DNA of 32,559 nt from Actinomycetota bacterium. GTDB lineage: Bacteria > Actinomycetota > CALGFH01. The DNA lies in the NCBI GenBank assembly GCA_036280995.1, contig DASUPQ010000239.1:1-32559 (forward strand), in the 5' to 3' direction. The position numbers were made by a program, and so were the translations under genes. The notes under the pieces were generated by a model. That model did no database searches. It had not been told where the DNA came from and saw only the letters and a list, made by a program, of their open reading frames with translations. Within the stretch, counting starts at the first letter, position 1. The number at the start of each line of letters is the position of its first letter. Shown here one piece after another: positions 1 through 6,833 of this stretch.

Positions 1-42
1 GGTGCCGGCGCCGCCCTGGCCGGTCCCGCGCCCGGGTCGCAG

Positions 43-936
43 GTGCCGGCCCCGACCCTGGGCCGGCTGCTGCTCGCCTGGTCGTTCAACCCCCTGGTCA
101 CCGTCGGCCTGCTGGCCGCGGCCATCGCCTACCTCCAGGCCCGGCGGCGCCTGGTCGCCGACGGGGTGGCCTGGCCGGCGCGGCGAGCTGCCTACTTCCT
201 GTGCGGGATCGGCGCCCTCGCCCTGGCCCTGCTGTCCCCGATCGAGGCCTACGACACGGTGCTGTTCTCGGTCCACGTCGGCCAGCACATGCTGCTCACC
301 ATGGTCGCCGCCCCGCTGCTGGCCCTGGGCGCCCCGGTCACCCTGGCCCTGAGGGTGGCCAAGGGGAAGACCCGCCGCCGCATGACCCGGGTGCTGCACA
401 GCCCACCCCTCAAGGTCATCGGCCACCCGCTGGTCGCCTGGGTGCTGTTCACCGTCACCCTGTACGGGCTCTACTTCTCGCCCCTGTTCGACCTGACCCT
501 GCGCGAGCCGCTGGTCCACGACCTGGTACACCTGCACTTCCTCGCCGCCGGGCTGCTGTTCTGGTGGGTGGTGGTCGGCCTCGACCCGTCCCGCTGGCGC
601 CTGCCCCACATCGCCCGGCTGCTGTTCGTGTTCCTGATGGTGCCGTTCCACGCCTTCCTCGGGGTGGCGATCATGAACAGCGGGCGGGTGCTGGCCCCGA
701 CCCTGGAGACCTTCCAGCGCGACTGGGGGCCGACCCCGCTGGCCGACCAGCAGGCCGGCGGGGCCATCCTCTGGGGGGCCGGCGACCTGATCGCCCTCGT
801 TGCGGTGCTGGGCGTGCTCATCTCCTGGGCCAGCTACGAGGAGAAGGTGGTGAACGTCCGCGAGGACCGTCGCCTGGCCCGCGAGCGCGCCGCCGGTCGT
901 CCCCCCCACCCCGTCAGCCGGCCCCCGGTCCCGTGA
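43..936 (+). CDS. ctaG: CtaG-family (caa3-type) cytochrome c oxidase assembly membrane protein
   Basis: Polytopic membrane protein of 297 residues matching the caa3_CtaG family, whose members help assemble or insert copper into cytochrome c oxidase. Several hydrophobic segments are visible (about 15-33, 50-66, 84-103, 128-147, 160-180, 190-211, 241-262). Histidines expected of the family lie in or beside them: His78 and His82 (VHVGQHMLL), His159, His163 and His165 (HDLVHLHF), and His203 (VPFHAFLG). The C-terminus is basic and proline-rich. The frame is open to the left window edge, so a longer upstream start cannot be excluded; GTG at 43 puts about 14 residues before the first membrane segment, as is usual for the family. 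Its stop overlaps the next gene by four bases, so the two are probably co-translated. The family is clear; the exact role in copper delivery is inferred from family knowledge. Confidence 0.85.
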   Translation: MPAPTLGRLLLAWSFNPLVTVGLLAAAIAYLQARRRLVADGVAWPARRAAYFLCGIGALALALLSPIEAYDTVLFSVHVGQHMLLTMVAAPLLALGAPVTLALRVAKGKTRRRMTRVLHSPPLKVIGHPLVAWVLFTVTLYGLYFSPLFDLTLREPLVHDLVHLHFLAAGLLFWWVVVGLDPSRWRLPHIARLLFVFLMVPFHAFLGVAIMNSGRVLAPTLETFQRDWGPTPLADQQAGGAILWGAGDLIALVAVLGVLISWASYEEKVVNVREDRRLARERAAGRPPHPVSRPPVP

Positions 937-1715
937 GCGACCCGATCCCCGATCCCCCGGGGGACCCCCCCGGGCCGGACCTCACCGGCAAGGTTCGCGC
1001 CTGGTGGGACGCTGACGCCGCCACCTACGACGACTCCACCGACCACGGCTGGGCCGCGGCCTCGCCGGCGCTCCGGGCCGCCTGGAACGCCGCCCTGGAC
1101 CGCCTGCTCCCCGGCCCGGGCGCGCGGGTGCTGGACGTGGGCGCCGGGACCGGGTTCCTGTCGCTGGCCGCGGCCAGGCTGGGCCACCAGGTCACGGCCC
1201 TCGACCTCTCGGGCGGCATGCTGGAGCGGCTGCAGGGGAAGGCCGCCGCCGACGGGCTCGAGGTCGAGCTGGTCGAGGGCGGTGCCGCGGAGCCGCCGCC
1301 CGGGCCGTTCGACGCCGTGGTCGAGCGCCACCTGCTGTGGACGCTGCCCGACCCGGGGGCCGCGCTCGCCGCCTGGCGGGGGGTGGCCCCGCAGGGACGG
1401 CTGGTGCTGTTCGAGGGGCTGTGGGGCGGGGCCGACCCGCTCGAGGCCCTGCGCGGGCGGGCCCGGGAGGGGCTGCGCCGGTTGCGCGGGGAGCCGGACC
1501 ACCACCACGACCACTACGACCCGGCCGTCCTGGAGGAGCTGCCGCTGTCCGGCGGGACCCACCCCGACCGGCTGGTCGAGCTGGTCGAGGCGGCCGGCTG
1601 GGGTCCGGCCCGGCTGGAGCGGCTGCGCGACGTCGAGTGGGCCCACCTGCTCGCCCTGCCGGCCAGCGTCCGCCTGCTCGGGGTGACGCCGCGGTTCGCG
1701 GTGGTCGCCGGCTGA
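933..1715 (+). CDS. class I SAM-dependent methyltransferase
   Basis: A 260-residue Rossmann-fold methyltransferase. The SAM-binding glycine motif is VLDVGAGTGFL at about residues 66-76. It is followed by the acidic end of strand 2 (VTALDLS) and a strand-4 region (FDAVVERHLLWTLPDP). The C-terminal part has a histidine-rich loop (DHHHDHYDP) and LPLSGGTHPDRLVELVEAAGW, the layout of small-molecule methyltransferases common in actinobacteria. The substrate cannot be told from sequence. The GTG start at 933 overlaps the ctaG stop (GTGA), suggesting translational coupling. A longer open frame runs upstream inside ctaG but has only arginine/proline-rich shadow composition, so the overlapping GTG is preferred. 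Confidence 0.85.
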   Translation: MSDPIPDPPGDPPGPDLTGKVRAWWDADAATYDDSTDHGWAAASPALRAAWNAALDRLLPGPGARVLDVGAGTGFLSLAAARLGHQVTALDLSGGMLERLQGKAAADGLEVELVEGGAAEPPPGPFDAVVERHLLWTLPDPGAALAAWRGVAPQGRLVLFEGLWGGADPLEALRGRAREGLRRLRGEPDHHHDHYDPAVLEELPLSGGTHPDRLVELVEAAGWGPARLERLRDVEWAHLLALPASVRLLGVTPRFAVVAG

Positions 1716-1723
1716 ACTAGACT
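1695..1723 (+). promoter_or_regulatory. candidate promoter of the zinc-ribbon gene
   Basis: TTCGCG at 1695-1700, a 17-base spacer, and TAGACT at 1718-1723. The -10 fits the actinobacterial TAnnnT form; the -35 is weak (3 of 6). A start site near 1730 would give a leader of about 24 bases containing the strong AAGGAGG at 1739-1745. Pattern match only. Confidence 0.4.
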
Positions 1724-1753
1724 CGAACCGCCCGACACAAGGAGGCGACCTCC

Positions 1754-2095
1754 GTGGCCACCGACCTGATCTGCCCCAAGTGCCAGGGACACATGCGGAC
1801 CTACGAGCGCAGCGGCGTCACCGTCGACCAGTGCGGCGACTGCCGCGGCATCTTCCTGGACCGGGGCGAGCTCGAGCGCCTGGTCGATGCCGAGCAGGGC
1901 TGGCAGCGCAGCCATTCCGCGCCCCGCGACCGGGACTACGAGCGCGAGCGCGACTACGAGCGGGGACGCGACCGCGGGTCGAGCTTCCCGATCCCGTTCG
2001 GCGGCGACGACGACGACGACGATGACCGCCGCCGCTACAGCCAGGGCTCCCACAGGAAGCGCAAGAAGAGCTTCTTCGACGAGCTCTTCGATTAG
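1754..2095 (+). CDS. small zinc-ribbon (TFIIB-type, zf-TFIIB) protein
   Basis: A 113-residue protein with a TFIIB-type zinc ribbon at the N-terminus: Cys7-x2-Cys10 (CPKC) and Cys27-x2-Cys30 (CGDC), followed by RGIFLDRGELERLV, typical of this family. The rest is low complexity: a charged repeat (DYERERDYERGRDRG), a run of seven aspartates encoded by GAC/GAT, and a basic end before FFDELFD, a C-terminal motif often seen in such proteins. The GTG start at 1754 has a near-perfect AAGGAGG at 1739-1745 with an 8-base spacer, the best ribosome site in this part of the window. Function unknown; nucleic-acid or protein binding through the ribbon is the usual guess for the family. Confidence 0.85.
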   Translation: MATDLICPKCQGHMRTYERSGVTVDQCGDCRGIFLDRGELERLVDAEQGWQRSHSAPRDRDYERERDYERGRDRGSSFPIPFGGDDDDDDDRRRYSQGSHRKRKKSFFDELFD

Positions 2096-2123
2096 CCACG
2101 ACCGGCGCCTGCCGCGGCGGCTG

Positions 2124-2699
2124 GTGCAGCTGTACGCCGGGCTGGTGCTCTACGGCGTGTCGATGGCGCTGATGGTGCGCTCCTCGCTCGGGGTGATGCC
2201 CTGGGACGTGCTGCACCAGGGGCTCGCCCGCCAGCTGGGCTGGTCGCTGGGGACGGTCACGATCGTCGTCGGGACGCTGGTGCTGCTGGCCTGGATACCG
2301 CTGCGCGAGCGGCCGGGGCTCGGCACCCTCAGCAACGTCGTGGTCGTGGGGCTGGCCGTGGACGCGGTCCTGGCCGTGCTGGCGGCGCCGGAGGGACTGG
2401 CCTGGCGGGCCGCCTTCGCCGCCTCGGGCATCCTGCTCAACGGCGTGGCCACGGCCGCCTACATCGGGGTCGACCTGGGGCCAGGGCCGCGCGACGGGCT
2501 CATGACCGGGCTGGTGCGGCGCACCGGCGGCCCGGTTGGCCTGGTCCGGACGGCCATCGAGGTCGTGGTGGTCGCGACCGGCTGGCTGCTGGGCGGCACC
2601 CTCGGGGTCGTGACCGTGCTCTACGCCCTGACCATCGGGCCGCTGGTCCACGTGCTCCTGCCCCGGCTCACGGTCGCCCCGGCCGGAGCGGCCCGCTAG
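2124..2699 (+). CDS. YczE/YitT-type multipass membrane protein
   Basis: An integral membrane protein of about 191 residues resembling the YczE family. The N-terminal segment LYAGLVLYGVSMALMVRSSLG is followed by the family-like GVMPWDVLHQGL, and about five hydrophobic helices follow, with a central conserved-looking stretch AAYIGVDLGPGPRDGLMTG. Start uncertain: GTG 2124 leaves only two residues before the first helix, whereas relatives have about a dozen. The codons just upstream (ISHDRRLPRRL, from the rare ATT at 2091 that overlaps the previous stop) look like a natural basic N-terminus, so translation may begin at 2091 or by coupling. ATG at 2022, well inside the zinc-ribbon gene, is less likely. 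The stop codon shares a CTAG palindrome with the convergent hydrolase gene. Confidence 0.75.
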   Translation: MQLYAGLVLYGVSMALMVRSSLGVMPWDVLHQGLARQLGWSLGTVTIVVGTLVLLAWIPLRERPGLGTLSNVVVVGLAVDAVLAVLAAPEGLAWRAAFAASGILLNGVATAAYIGVDLGPGPRDGLMTGLVRRTGGPVGLVRTAIEVVVVATGWLLGGTLGVVTVLYALTIGPLVHVLLPRLTVAPAGAAR

Positions 2700-3499
2700 C
2701 TGGCGAGCTCGGCCTCGGGGTCGGCCTTGAGGTCCATGGCGGCGGCCTCGAGGGCCTCGCGGACGGCGCGGCCGTAGATGGTGCCGAGGAAGGCGTAGCC
2801 GGCGCTGGAGGGGTGGAACCGGTCGGCGCTGAACATCTCCCGCTTGCCGTGGAAGGCCGACTTGGTCAGCTTGGCGATGTCGAACACCGAGATGCCGTGC
2901 GGGGTCAGCTCGGCCCGGTACAGGCGGGTGAAGAGCAGCGCCCGGAGGCCGATCAGGTCGCGCAGGGGCCGGTGGAAGGCGGTCGCGGTCTCGGCCGGGG
3001 GCAGGCCGGAGACGATCACCTTGGCGTCGGGGGCGACCTCGGCCAGGCCGTCGACCAGCAGCCGGAGCTGGCGGCGGGCCTCACGGAGCCTGGTCCCGTG
3101 GGTGACGTCGTTGGTGCCGACGCAGACCAGCACGATGTCCGGCTCCAGGCCGTCGACCTGGGGGAGCTGCTTGCCGACGACGTCGGCCAGGCGCGACCCG
3201 GAGACGCCGAGGGCGTGGAGGCTGACCAGGTACTGGTCGCTGAGGGCCTTGGCCACCCCGTAGGTGAGGGTGTCCTCGGCGGCGTCGGCACCCACCCCGG
3301 CGACCGAGCTGTCGCCGAGGACGACCAGCGTAAGTGGCTCGCCGTCCTCCGGGCCGATGGTGCCGCTGATCTCCAGCGGCGGGTGGGAGGGAACAAACGG
3401 GTGGCGCCGGGCCGCCATGACCTCGGCGGCCAGCGTGGTCGCCAGCGCGCCCACCCCGAGCAGGGTCGCCCGACCAAGGTGCCGGACAGCGATGCCCAA
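2696..3499 (-). CDS. SGNH/GDSL-family hydrolase (esterase/lipase type)
   Basis: An SGNH hydrolase with all four blocks, numbered from the TTG start at 3499: block I VVLGDSSVAG with nucleophile Ser64, block II glycine in LHALGVSGSRL, block III VGTNDV with Asn130, and block V DRFHPSSAGY with Asp226 and His229. An N-terminal hydrophobic stretch (RATLLGVGALATTLAAEVMA) suggests a membrane anchor or uncleaved signal. The frame is open to a GTG at 3592, but no ribosome site precedes that codon. TTG 3499 has GAGGAGG at 3505-3511 with a 5-base spacer and a good promoter just upstream, so the shorter 267-residue form is preferred. The substrate is probably an acyl or acetyl ester; it cannot be specified. 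Confidence 0.8.
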   Translation of the reverse strand: MGIAVRHLGRATLLGVGALATTLAAEVMAARRHPFVPSHPPLEISGTIGPEDGEPLTLVVLGDSSVAGVGADAAEDTLTYGVAKALSDQYLVSLHALGVSGSRLADVVGKQLPQVDGLEPDIVLVCVGTNDVTHGTRLREARRQLRLLVDGLAEVAPDAKVIVSGLPPAETATAFHRPLRDLIGLRALLFTRLYRAELTPHGISVFDIAKLTKSAFHGKREMFSADRFHPSSAGYAFLGTIYGRAVREALEAAAMDLKADPEAELAS

Positions 3500-3521
3500 C
3501 AGCGCCTCCTCGTACGAGTCC

Positions 3522-3550
3522 AGCGTACGGGTTGCTGACCGGTTTGTGAA
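3522..3550 (-). promoter_or_regulatory. promoter of the SGNH hydrolase gene, inside the longest ORF
   Basis: On the minus strand: TTCACA (3550-3545, five of six to TTGACA), exactly 17 bases, then TACGCT (3527-3522, TAnnnT). The start site would fall near 3515, just before the GAGGAGG ribosome site at 3511-3505 and the TTG codon at 3499. This locally AT-richer stretch supports the shorter coding region. Confidence 0.5.
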
Positions 3551-3668
3551 GCCTGCAACCACCGTACGCGGCGCTGTGTCGCGGACCGTCACCTCACGAT
3601 CTGGCTACAGGTCCTCCAGGCCGGCCAGGGGGCTGGAGGGTTCAGTGGCCGATCGCCGGGCGGGCGCC

Positions 3669-3674
3669 TACCAT
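3669..3674 (+). promoter_or_regulatory. -10 element of a possibly leaderless nth transcript
   Basis: TACCAT (TAnnnT) ends six bases before the nth ATG, and no Shine-Dalgarno sequence lies between. At normal -10 to +1 spacing the transcript would start at or next to the A of the start codon. No convincing -35 was seen. Confidence 0.4.
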
Positions 3675-3680
3675 CCCGCC

Positions 3681-4412
3681 ATGCCCGCCTCCCCGACCGG
3701 CGCCGTGCCCCGGCGCCGAGAGTCCAAAGCCGCCAAGGCGGCCCGCGCGGCCGAGATCCGGGCCCGGCTGGCCGCCCGCTACCCGGTCGTCACCACCGCC
3801 CTTGACCACCGGTCGGCCTGGGAGCTGCTGGTCGCGACCATCCTGTCCGCCCAGTCGACCGACGTGGTCGTCAACCAGGTCACCCCCGAGCTGTTCCGCC
3901 GCTGGCCGACCCCGGCCGACCTGGCCGCCGCCGACCGGGCCGAGGTGGAGCAGGCCATCCACGCCACCGGGTTCTTCCGCAACAAGGCCAGGTCGATCCA
4001 GGGGGCGGCCGCCTACCTGCTCGAGCACCACGGCGGCGAGGTCCCCGAGACCATCGACGAGCTGGTCGAGCTGCCCGGGGTCGGCCGCAAGACGGCCAAC
4101 GTGGTCCTGGGCACGTTCTTCTCCCGCAACGACGGTGTGGTGGTCGACACCCACGTCGGGCGGCTGACGCGCCGCCTCGGCCTGACCGCCAACCAGGACC
4201 CGGTCAAGGTCGAGCGCGACCTGATGGCCCTGCTGCCGATGGAGGAGTGGACGATCTTCTCCCACCGCCTCATCTGGTTCGGGCGCGAGGTGTGCACGGC
4301 CAAGGACCCGCGCTGCGACCGCTGCGAGCTGGCCGACCTCTGCCCGTCGGCGTTCAAGGTGGGCCGGTTCGCGAAGGCGGCCAAGCCGGGCGAGGACCGT
4401 GCTGGTCGCTGA
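3681..4412 (+). CDS. nth: endonuclease III (Nth), base-excision repair glycosylase/AP lyase
   Basis: A 243-residue endonuclease III, which removes oxidised pyrimidines and cleaves at abasic sites. The helix-hairpin-helix is ELPGVGRKTANVVL, with the catalytic lysine Lys137 in it; the catalytic aspartate is Asp156 in VVVDTHVGRLTRRLGL. The [4Fe-4S] cluster ligands follow the canonical C-x6-C-x2-C-x5-C pattern at Cys205, Cys212, Cys215 and Cys221. A basic 30-residue N-terminal extension precedes the core, common in actinobacterial forms. ATG 3681 is chosen because the frame upstream has no family similarity and a -10-like hexamer sits six bases before it. The 3' end overlaps acuB by 14 bases, so nth heads the operon. 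Confidence 0.95.
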   Translation: MPASPTGAVPRRRESKAAKAARAAEIRARLAARYPVVTTALDHRSAWELLVATILSAQSTDVVVNQVTPELFRRWPTPADLAAADRAEVEQAIHATGFFRNKARSIQGAAAYLLEHHGGEVPETIDELVELPGVGRKTANVVLGTFFSRNDGVVVDTHVGRLTRRLGLTANQDPVKVERDLMALLPMEEWTIFSHRLIWFGREVCTAKDPRCDRCELADLCPSAFKVGRFAKAAKPGEDRAGR

Positions 4413-5037
4413 GGCCATGACCCCGCGGCCGGTGACGGTGGCGCCGGACGCGACCGTCGCCGCCGCCCTCTCGGCCATGCGCCGGGGGCGGTTCCGGCAC
4501 CTGCCGGTGGTGGCCGCGGCCGAGCTGGTCGGGGTCGTGTCCAACAGCGACCTGGAGACCTCGCCGGGAGCGCCGGTGGAGGCGGCCGAGTCGCTCGGCG
4601 ACCGCCCGGTGGCCGAGGTCATGACCGGCCAGCCGGTCACCGTCTGGCCCGACGAGCCGGTCGAGGTCGCGGCCAGGCTGCTGGTCGAGCACGCCATCGG
4701 CTGCCTGCCGGTGGTGGCCGACGAGGGCCTGGTCGGGATCCTCACCGAGTCCGACCTGTTCTTGGTGCTCCTGCGGCTGCTCGGGGGTGGCGAGCCGTCG
4801 AGCCGCATCACCCTGGTCCTGCCCGACGTGCCCGGCGCCCTCGGGCGGGCCATGACCGTCGTCGGCGACCTCGGGGTCAACCTGCTCACCGTGGTCACCG
4901 AGCCCGGACCCGAGCCCGGCACCCGCGGGGTCGTCCTGCGGGCCGGGACCATCAACGCCGCCCCGGTGGTGGCCGCCCTGGCCGCCGCCGGCTTCGCCGC
5001 CTCCGGGCCCGGCCGGCCCGACCCGGACGACCGGTGA
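4399..5037 (+). CDS. acuB: AcuB-like CBS-CBS-ACT protein
   Basis: A 212-residue protein with two CBS motifs (about 5-52 and 72-125, each beginning with an AMTPRPVTV- or VMTGQPVTV-type strand) and a C-terminal ACT domain (about 135-203: ITLVLPDVPGALGRAMTVV). This CBS-CBS-ACT order is that of AcuB, encoded with acuA and acuC in Bacillus. Both modules usually bind small ligands (adenylates in CBS, often amino acids in ACT), so a ligand-sensing role is likely; AcuB's biochemical job is not settled. The GTG start lies inside nth and the stop overlaps acuCA as GTGA, so the three genes are tightly coupled. A general CBS-ACT regulator is possible on sequence alone; the neighbouring gene makes the AcuB assignment much stronger. 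Confidence 0.85.
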   Translation: MLVAEAMTPRPVTVAPDATVAAALSAMRRGRFRHLPVVAAAELVGVVSNSDLETSPGAPVEAAESLGDRPVAEVMTGQPVTVWPDEPVEVAARLLVEHAIGCLPVVADEGLVGILTESDLFLVLLRLLGGGEPSSRITLVLPDVPGALGRAMTVVGDLGVNLLTVVTEPGPEPGTRGVVLRAGTINAAPVVAALAAAGFAASGPGRPDPDDR

Positions 5038-6833
5038 GCGGCGCCTGCGCGCTCGCCGCCGACGAGCGGCTGGCCGCCTACGACTTCGGGCCCGACCACC
5101 CGTTCCAGGCCGGCCGGCTGGCGGCCGGGATGTCGCTGCTGCGGGCGGCCGGGGTGCTGGACGACGACGACCTGCTGGCGTTCGGGCCGGCCGCCGGCGC
5201 CGACCTGGAGCTGATCCACGACCGCGACTACCTGGACGCCCTGGCCCGTTTCTCGGCGCCGGGGGCGGCCGCGGCCGACCCGGCCGAGGCGGCCCGCTGG
5301 GGGCTGGTCGGTGACAACCGGCCGTTCCCGGGCATGGACGCGGCGGCCCGGCTGGTCGCGGGGGCGACCACGGCCGCCCTTGACGCGGTCGCCGGGGGTG
5401 AGCTGGCGCACGTGTTCGCGCCCGTGGCCGGCCTCCACCACGCCCAGCGGCGCCGCGCCGTCGGGTTCTGCCTGGTCAACGACGTCGCCGTGGCCATCGC
5501 CCGCTGCACCCGGGCCTGGCCGCTGCGGGTGCTCTACGTCGACCTGGACGCCCACCACGGCGACGGCGTCCAGGCCGCCTTCTACGACGACCCGCGGGTG
5601 TGCACGGTCAGCCTGCACGAGACCGGCCGCTACCTGTTCCCCGGGTCCGGCGAGGTGCACGAGCTGGGCCGCCCGCCCGGGGTGGGGCGCAGCGTCAACC
5701 TGCCCCTGGAGCCGCGGACCGGCGACGACGGCTTCCTGGCCGCCTTCGACGCCGTGGTCGAGCCGCTGGCCGCCGCGTTCCGGCCCGACGTGCTGGTCAC
5801 CCAGAACGGCTGCGACGGCCACGCCGACGACCCGCTCAGCGACCTCGAACTGAGCCTGCGCGGCCTCCGGGCGCTGGCCAGGCGGCTGCACCGGCTCGCC
5901 CACCGCCACTGCCAGGGCCGCTGGGTGGCCACCGGGGGTGGCGGCTACGACCTGGACCGGGTGGTCCCGAGGGCCTGGGCGCTGCTCTGGTCGGAGCTGA
6001 GCGGCCGCCGACTGCCGGCGAGGATGACGGCCGACTGGCTGGAGTCGCGGCGGCGCCAGCGGCGCCGGGCCCCCGCGCCCGGGTGGCGGGAGCGGGAGGA
6101 GCGCAACCAGCGGACCGTCCGGGCGCTGCGGCGGCTGGTCCTGCCCCCGGCCGTGCGGGTCGTCTACCCGCTGGCCGGGCGGGGCGGCGGGGCCGGGCGG
6201 CTGCCGACGTGGGAGCCGCGGGCCGGCGAGCACCTGGCCCCGGGCGGCGCTCTGGTGCTCCGCGACCGCAGCCCGGCCTCGCTGCTGCGCCGGCTCGAGG
6301 TCGACCCGGGCATCCACGCCTTCGTCCGCGACCCCGCCCAGGAGCGGGAGGTGCTGGCCCGGATCGCCGAGGAACCCAACGGCGAGGTGGTGGTCGCCCA
6401 CACGCCCGAGGGGGTGGTGGTCGGGTACGTGGCCGTGCTCGACCCCGAGCCCGGCAGCCGCTTCGCCAGCCTCCCCGGCCTGCTCGAGGTCGGCGCCGTC
6501 GAGGTGGCCACCGGCTGGCGGCGGGGCGGGGTGGCCGGCGCCCTGCTGCGCTTCGCCGTCGAGCCCGACCCCTTCGAGGACCTCATCCTGATCGCCTCCG
6601 GCCTGGCCTGGCATTGGGACCTGGAGCAGAGCGGCCTGTCGGCGACCGCCTACCGGCGGGTCCTGCGGCGGGTGTTCGAGGTCGCGGGGTTCGAGGCGCT
6701 CCAGACGGACGAGCCGGAGATCGCCTACCACCCGGCCAACCTGTTCGTGGCCCGCGTCGGCAGCCGGGTGCCGCCGGCCCGCCGGGCCGCCTTCACCAGC
6801 CGGCTGGTCCGGGGCCACCACGCCATGCCGTGA
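5034..6833 (+). CDS. acuC: AcuC deacetylase-AcuA acetyltransferase fusion
   Basis: A 599-residue protein with two opposing enzymes. Residues 1-330 are a class I/II histone-deacetylase fold like AcuC. It has the histidine pair His135-His136 (GLHHAQ), zinc ligands Asp172 and His174 in YVDLDAHHGDGVQAAFYDD, a third ligand Asp261 in QNGCDGHADDPLSDL, and the transition-state Tyr305 in TGGGGYDL; all are intact. A basic linker (about 331-390) follows. Residues about 395-595 match AcuA, the GNAT acetyltransferase: LLRRLEVDPGIHAF, an acyl-CoA loop RRGGVA at 496-501, WHWDLEQSGLSATAYRRV, and TDEPEIAYHPANLFVARVG. In Bacillus subtilis AcuA acetylates and silences acetyl-CoA synthetase and AcuC reactivates it. 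Here both activities sit in one chain beside AcuB. No acetyl-CoA synthetase gene is in the window, so the target is inferred. GTG start overlaps the acuB stop. Confidence 0.85.
   Translation: MSGACALAADERLAAYDFGPDHPFQAGRLAAGMSLLRAAGVLDDDDLLAFGPAAGADLELIHDRDYLDALARFSAPGAAAADPAEAARWGLVGDNRPFPGMDAAARLVAGATTAALDAVAGGELAHVFAPVAGLHHAQRRRAVGFCLVNDVAVAIARCTRAWPLRVLYVDLDAHHGDGVQAAFYDDPRVCTVSLHETGRYLFPGSGEVHELGRPPGVGRSVNLPLEPRTGDDGFLAAFDAVVEPLAAAFRPDVLVTQNGCDGHADDPLSDLELSLRGLRALARRLHRLAHRHCQGRWVATGGGGYDLDRVVPRAWALLWSELSGRRLPARMTADWLESRRRQRRRAPAPGWREREERNQRTVRALRRLVLPPAVRVVYPLAGRGGGAGRLPTWEPRAGEHLAPGGALVLRDRSPASLLRRLEVDPGIHAFVRDPAQEREVLARIAEEPNGEVVVAHTPEGVVVGYVAVLDPEPGSRFASLPGLLEVGAVEVATGWRRGGVAGALLRFAVEPDPFEDLILIASGLAWHWDLEQSGLSATAYRRVLRRVFEVAGFEALQTDEPEIAYHPANLFVARVGSRVPPARRAAFTSRLVRGHHAMP

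Noticed and set aside
1494-1520. His-rich loop (DHHHDHYD) in the methyltransferase as a metal site
   Set aside because: A similar HH-rich stretch before YDP appears to be usual in this methyltransferase group, and no other ligands are evident.
1995-2026. Run of GAC codons in the zinc-ribbon gene as a microsatellite or mobile remnant
   Set aside because: Short, in frame, and acidic runs are common in the C-terminal part of these proteins.
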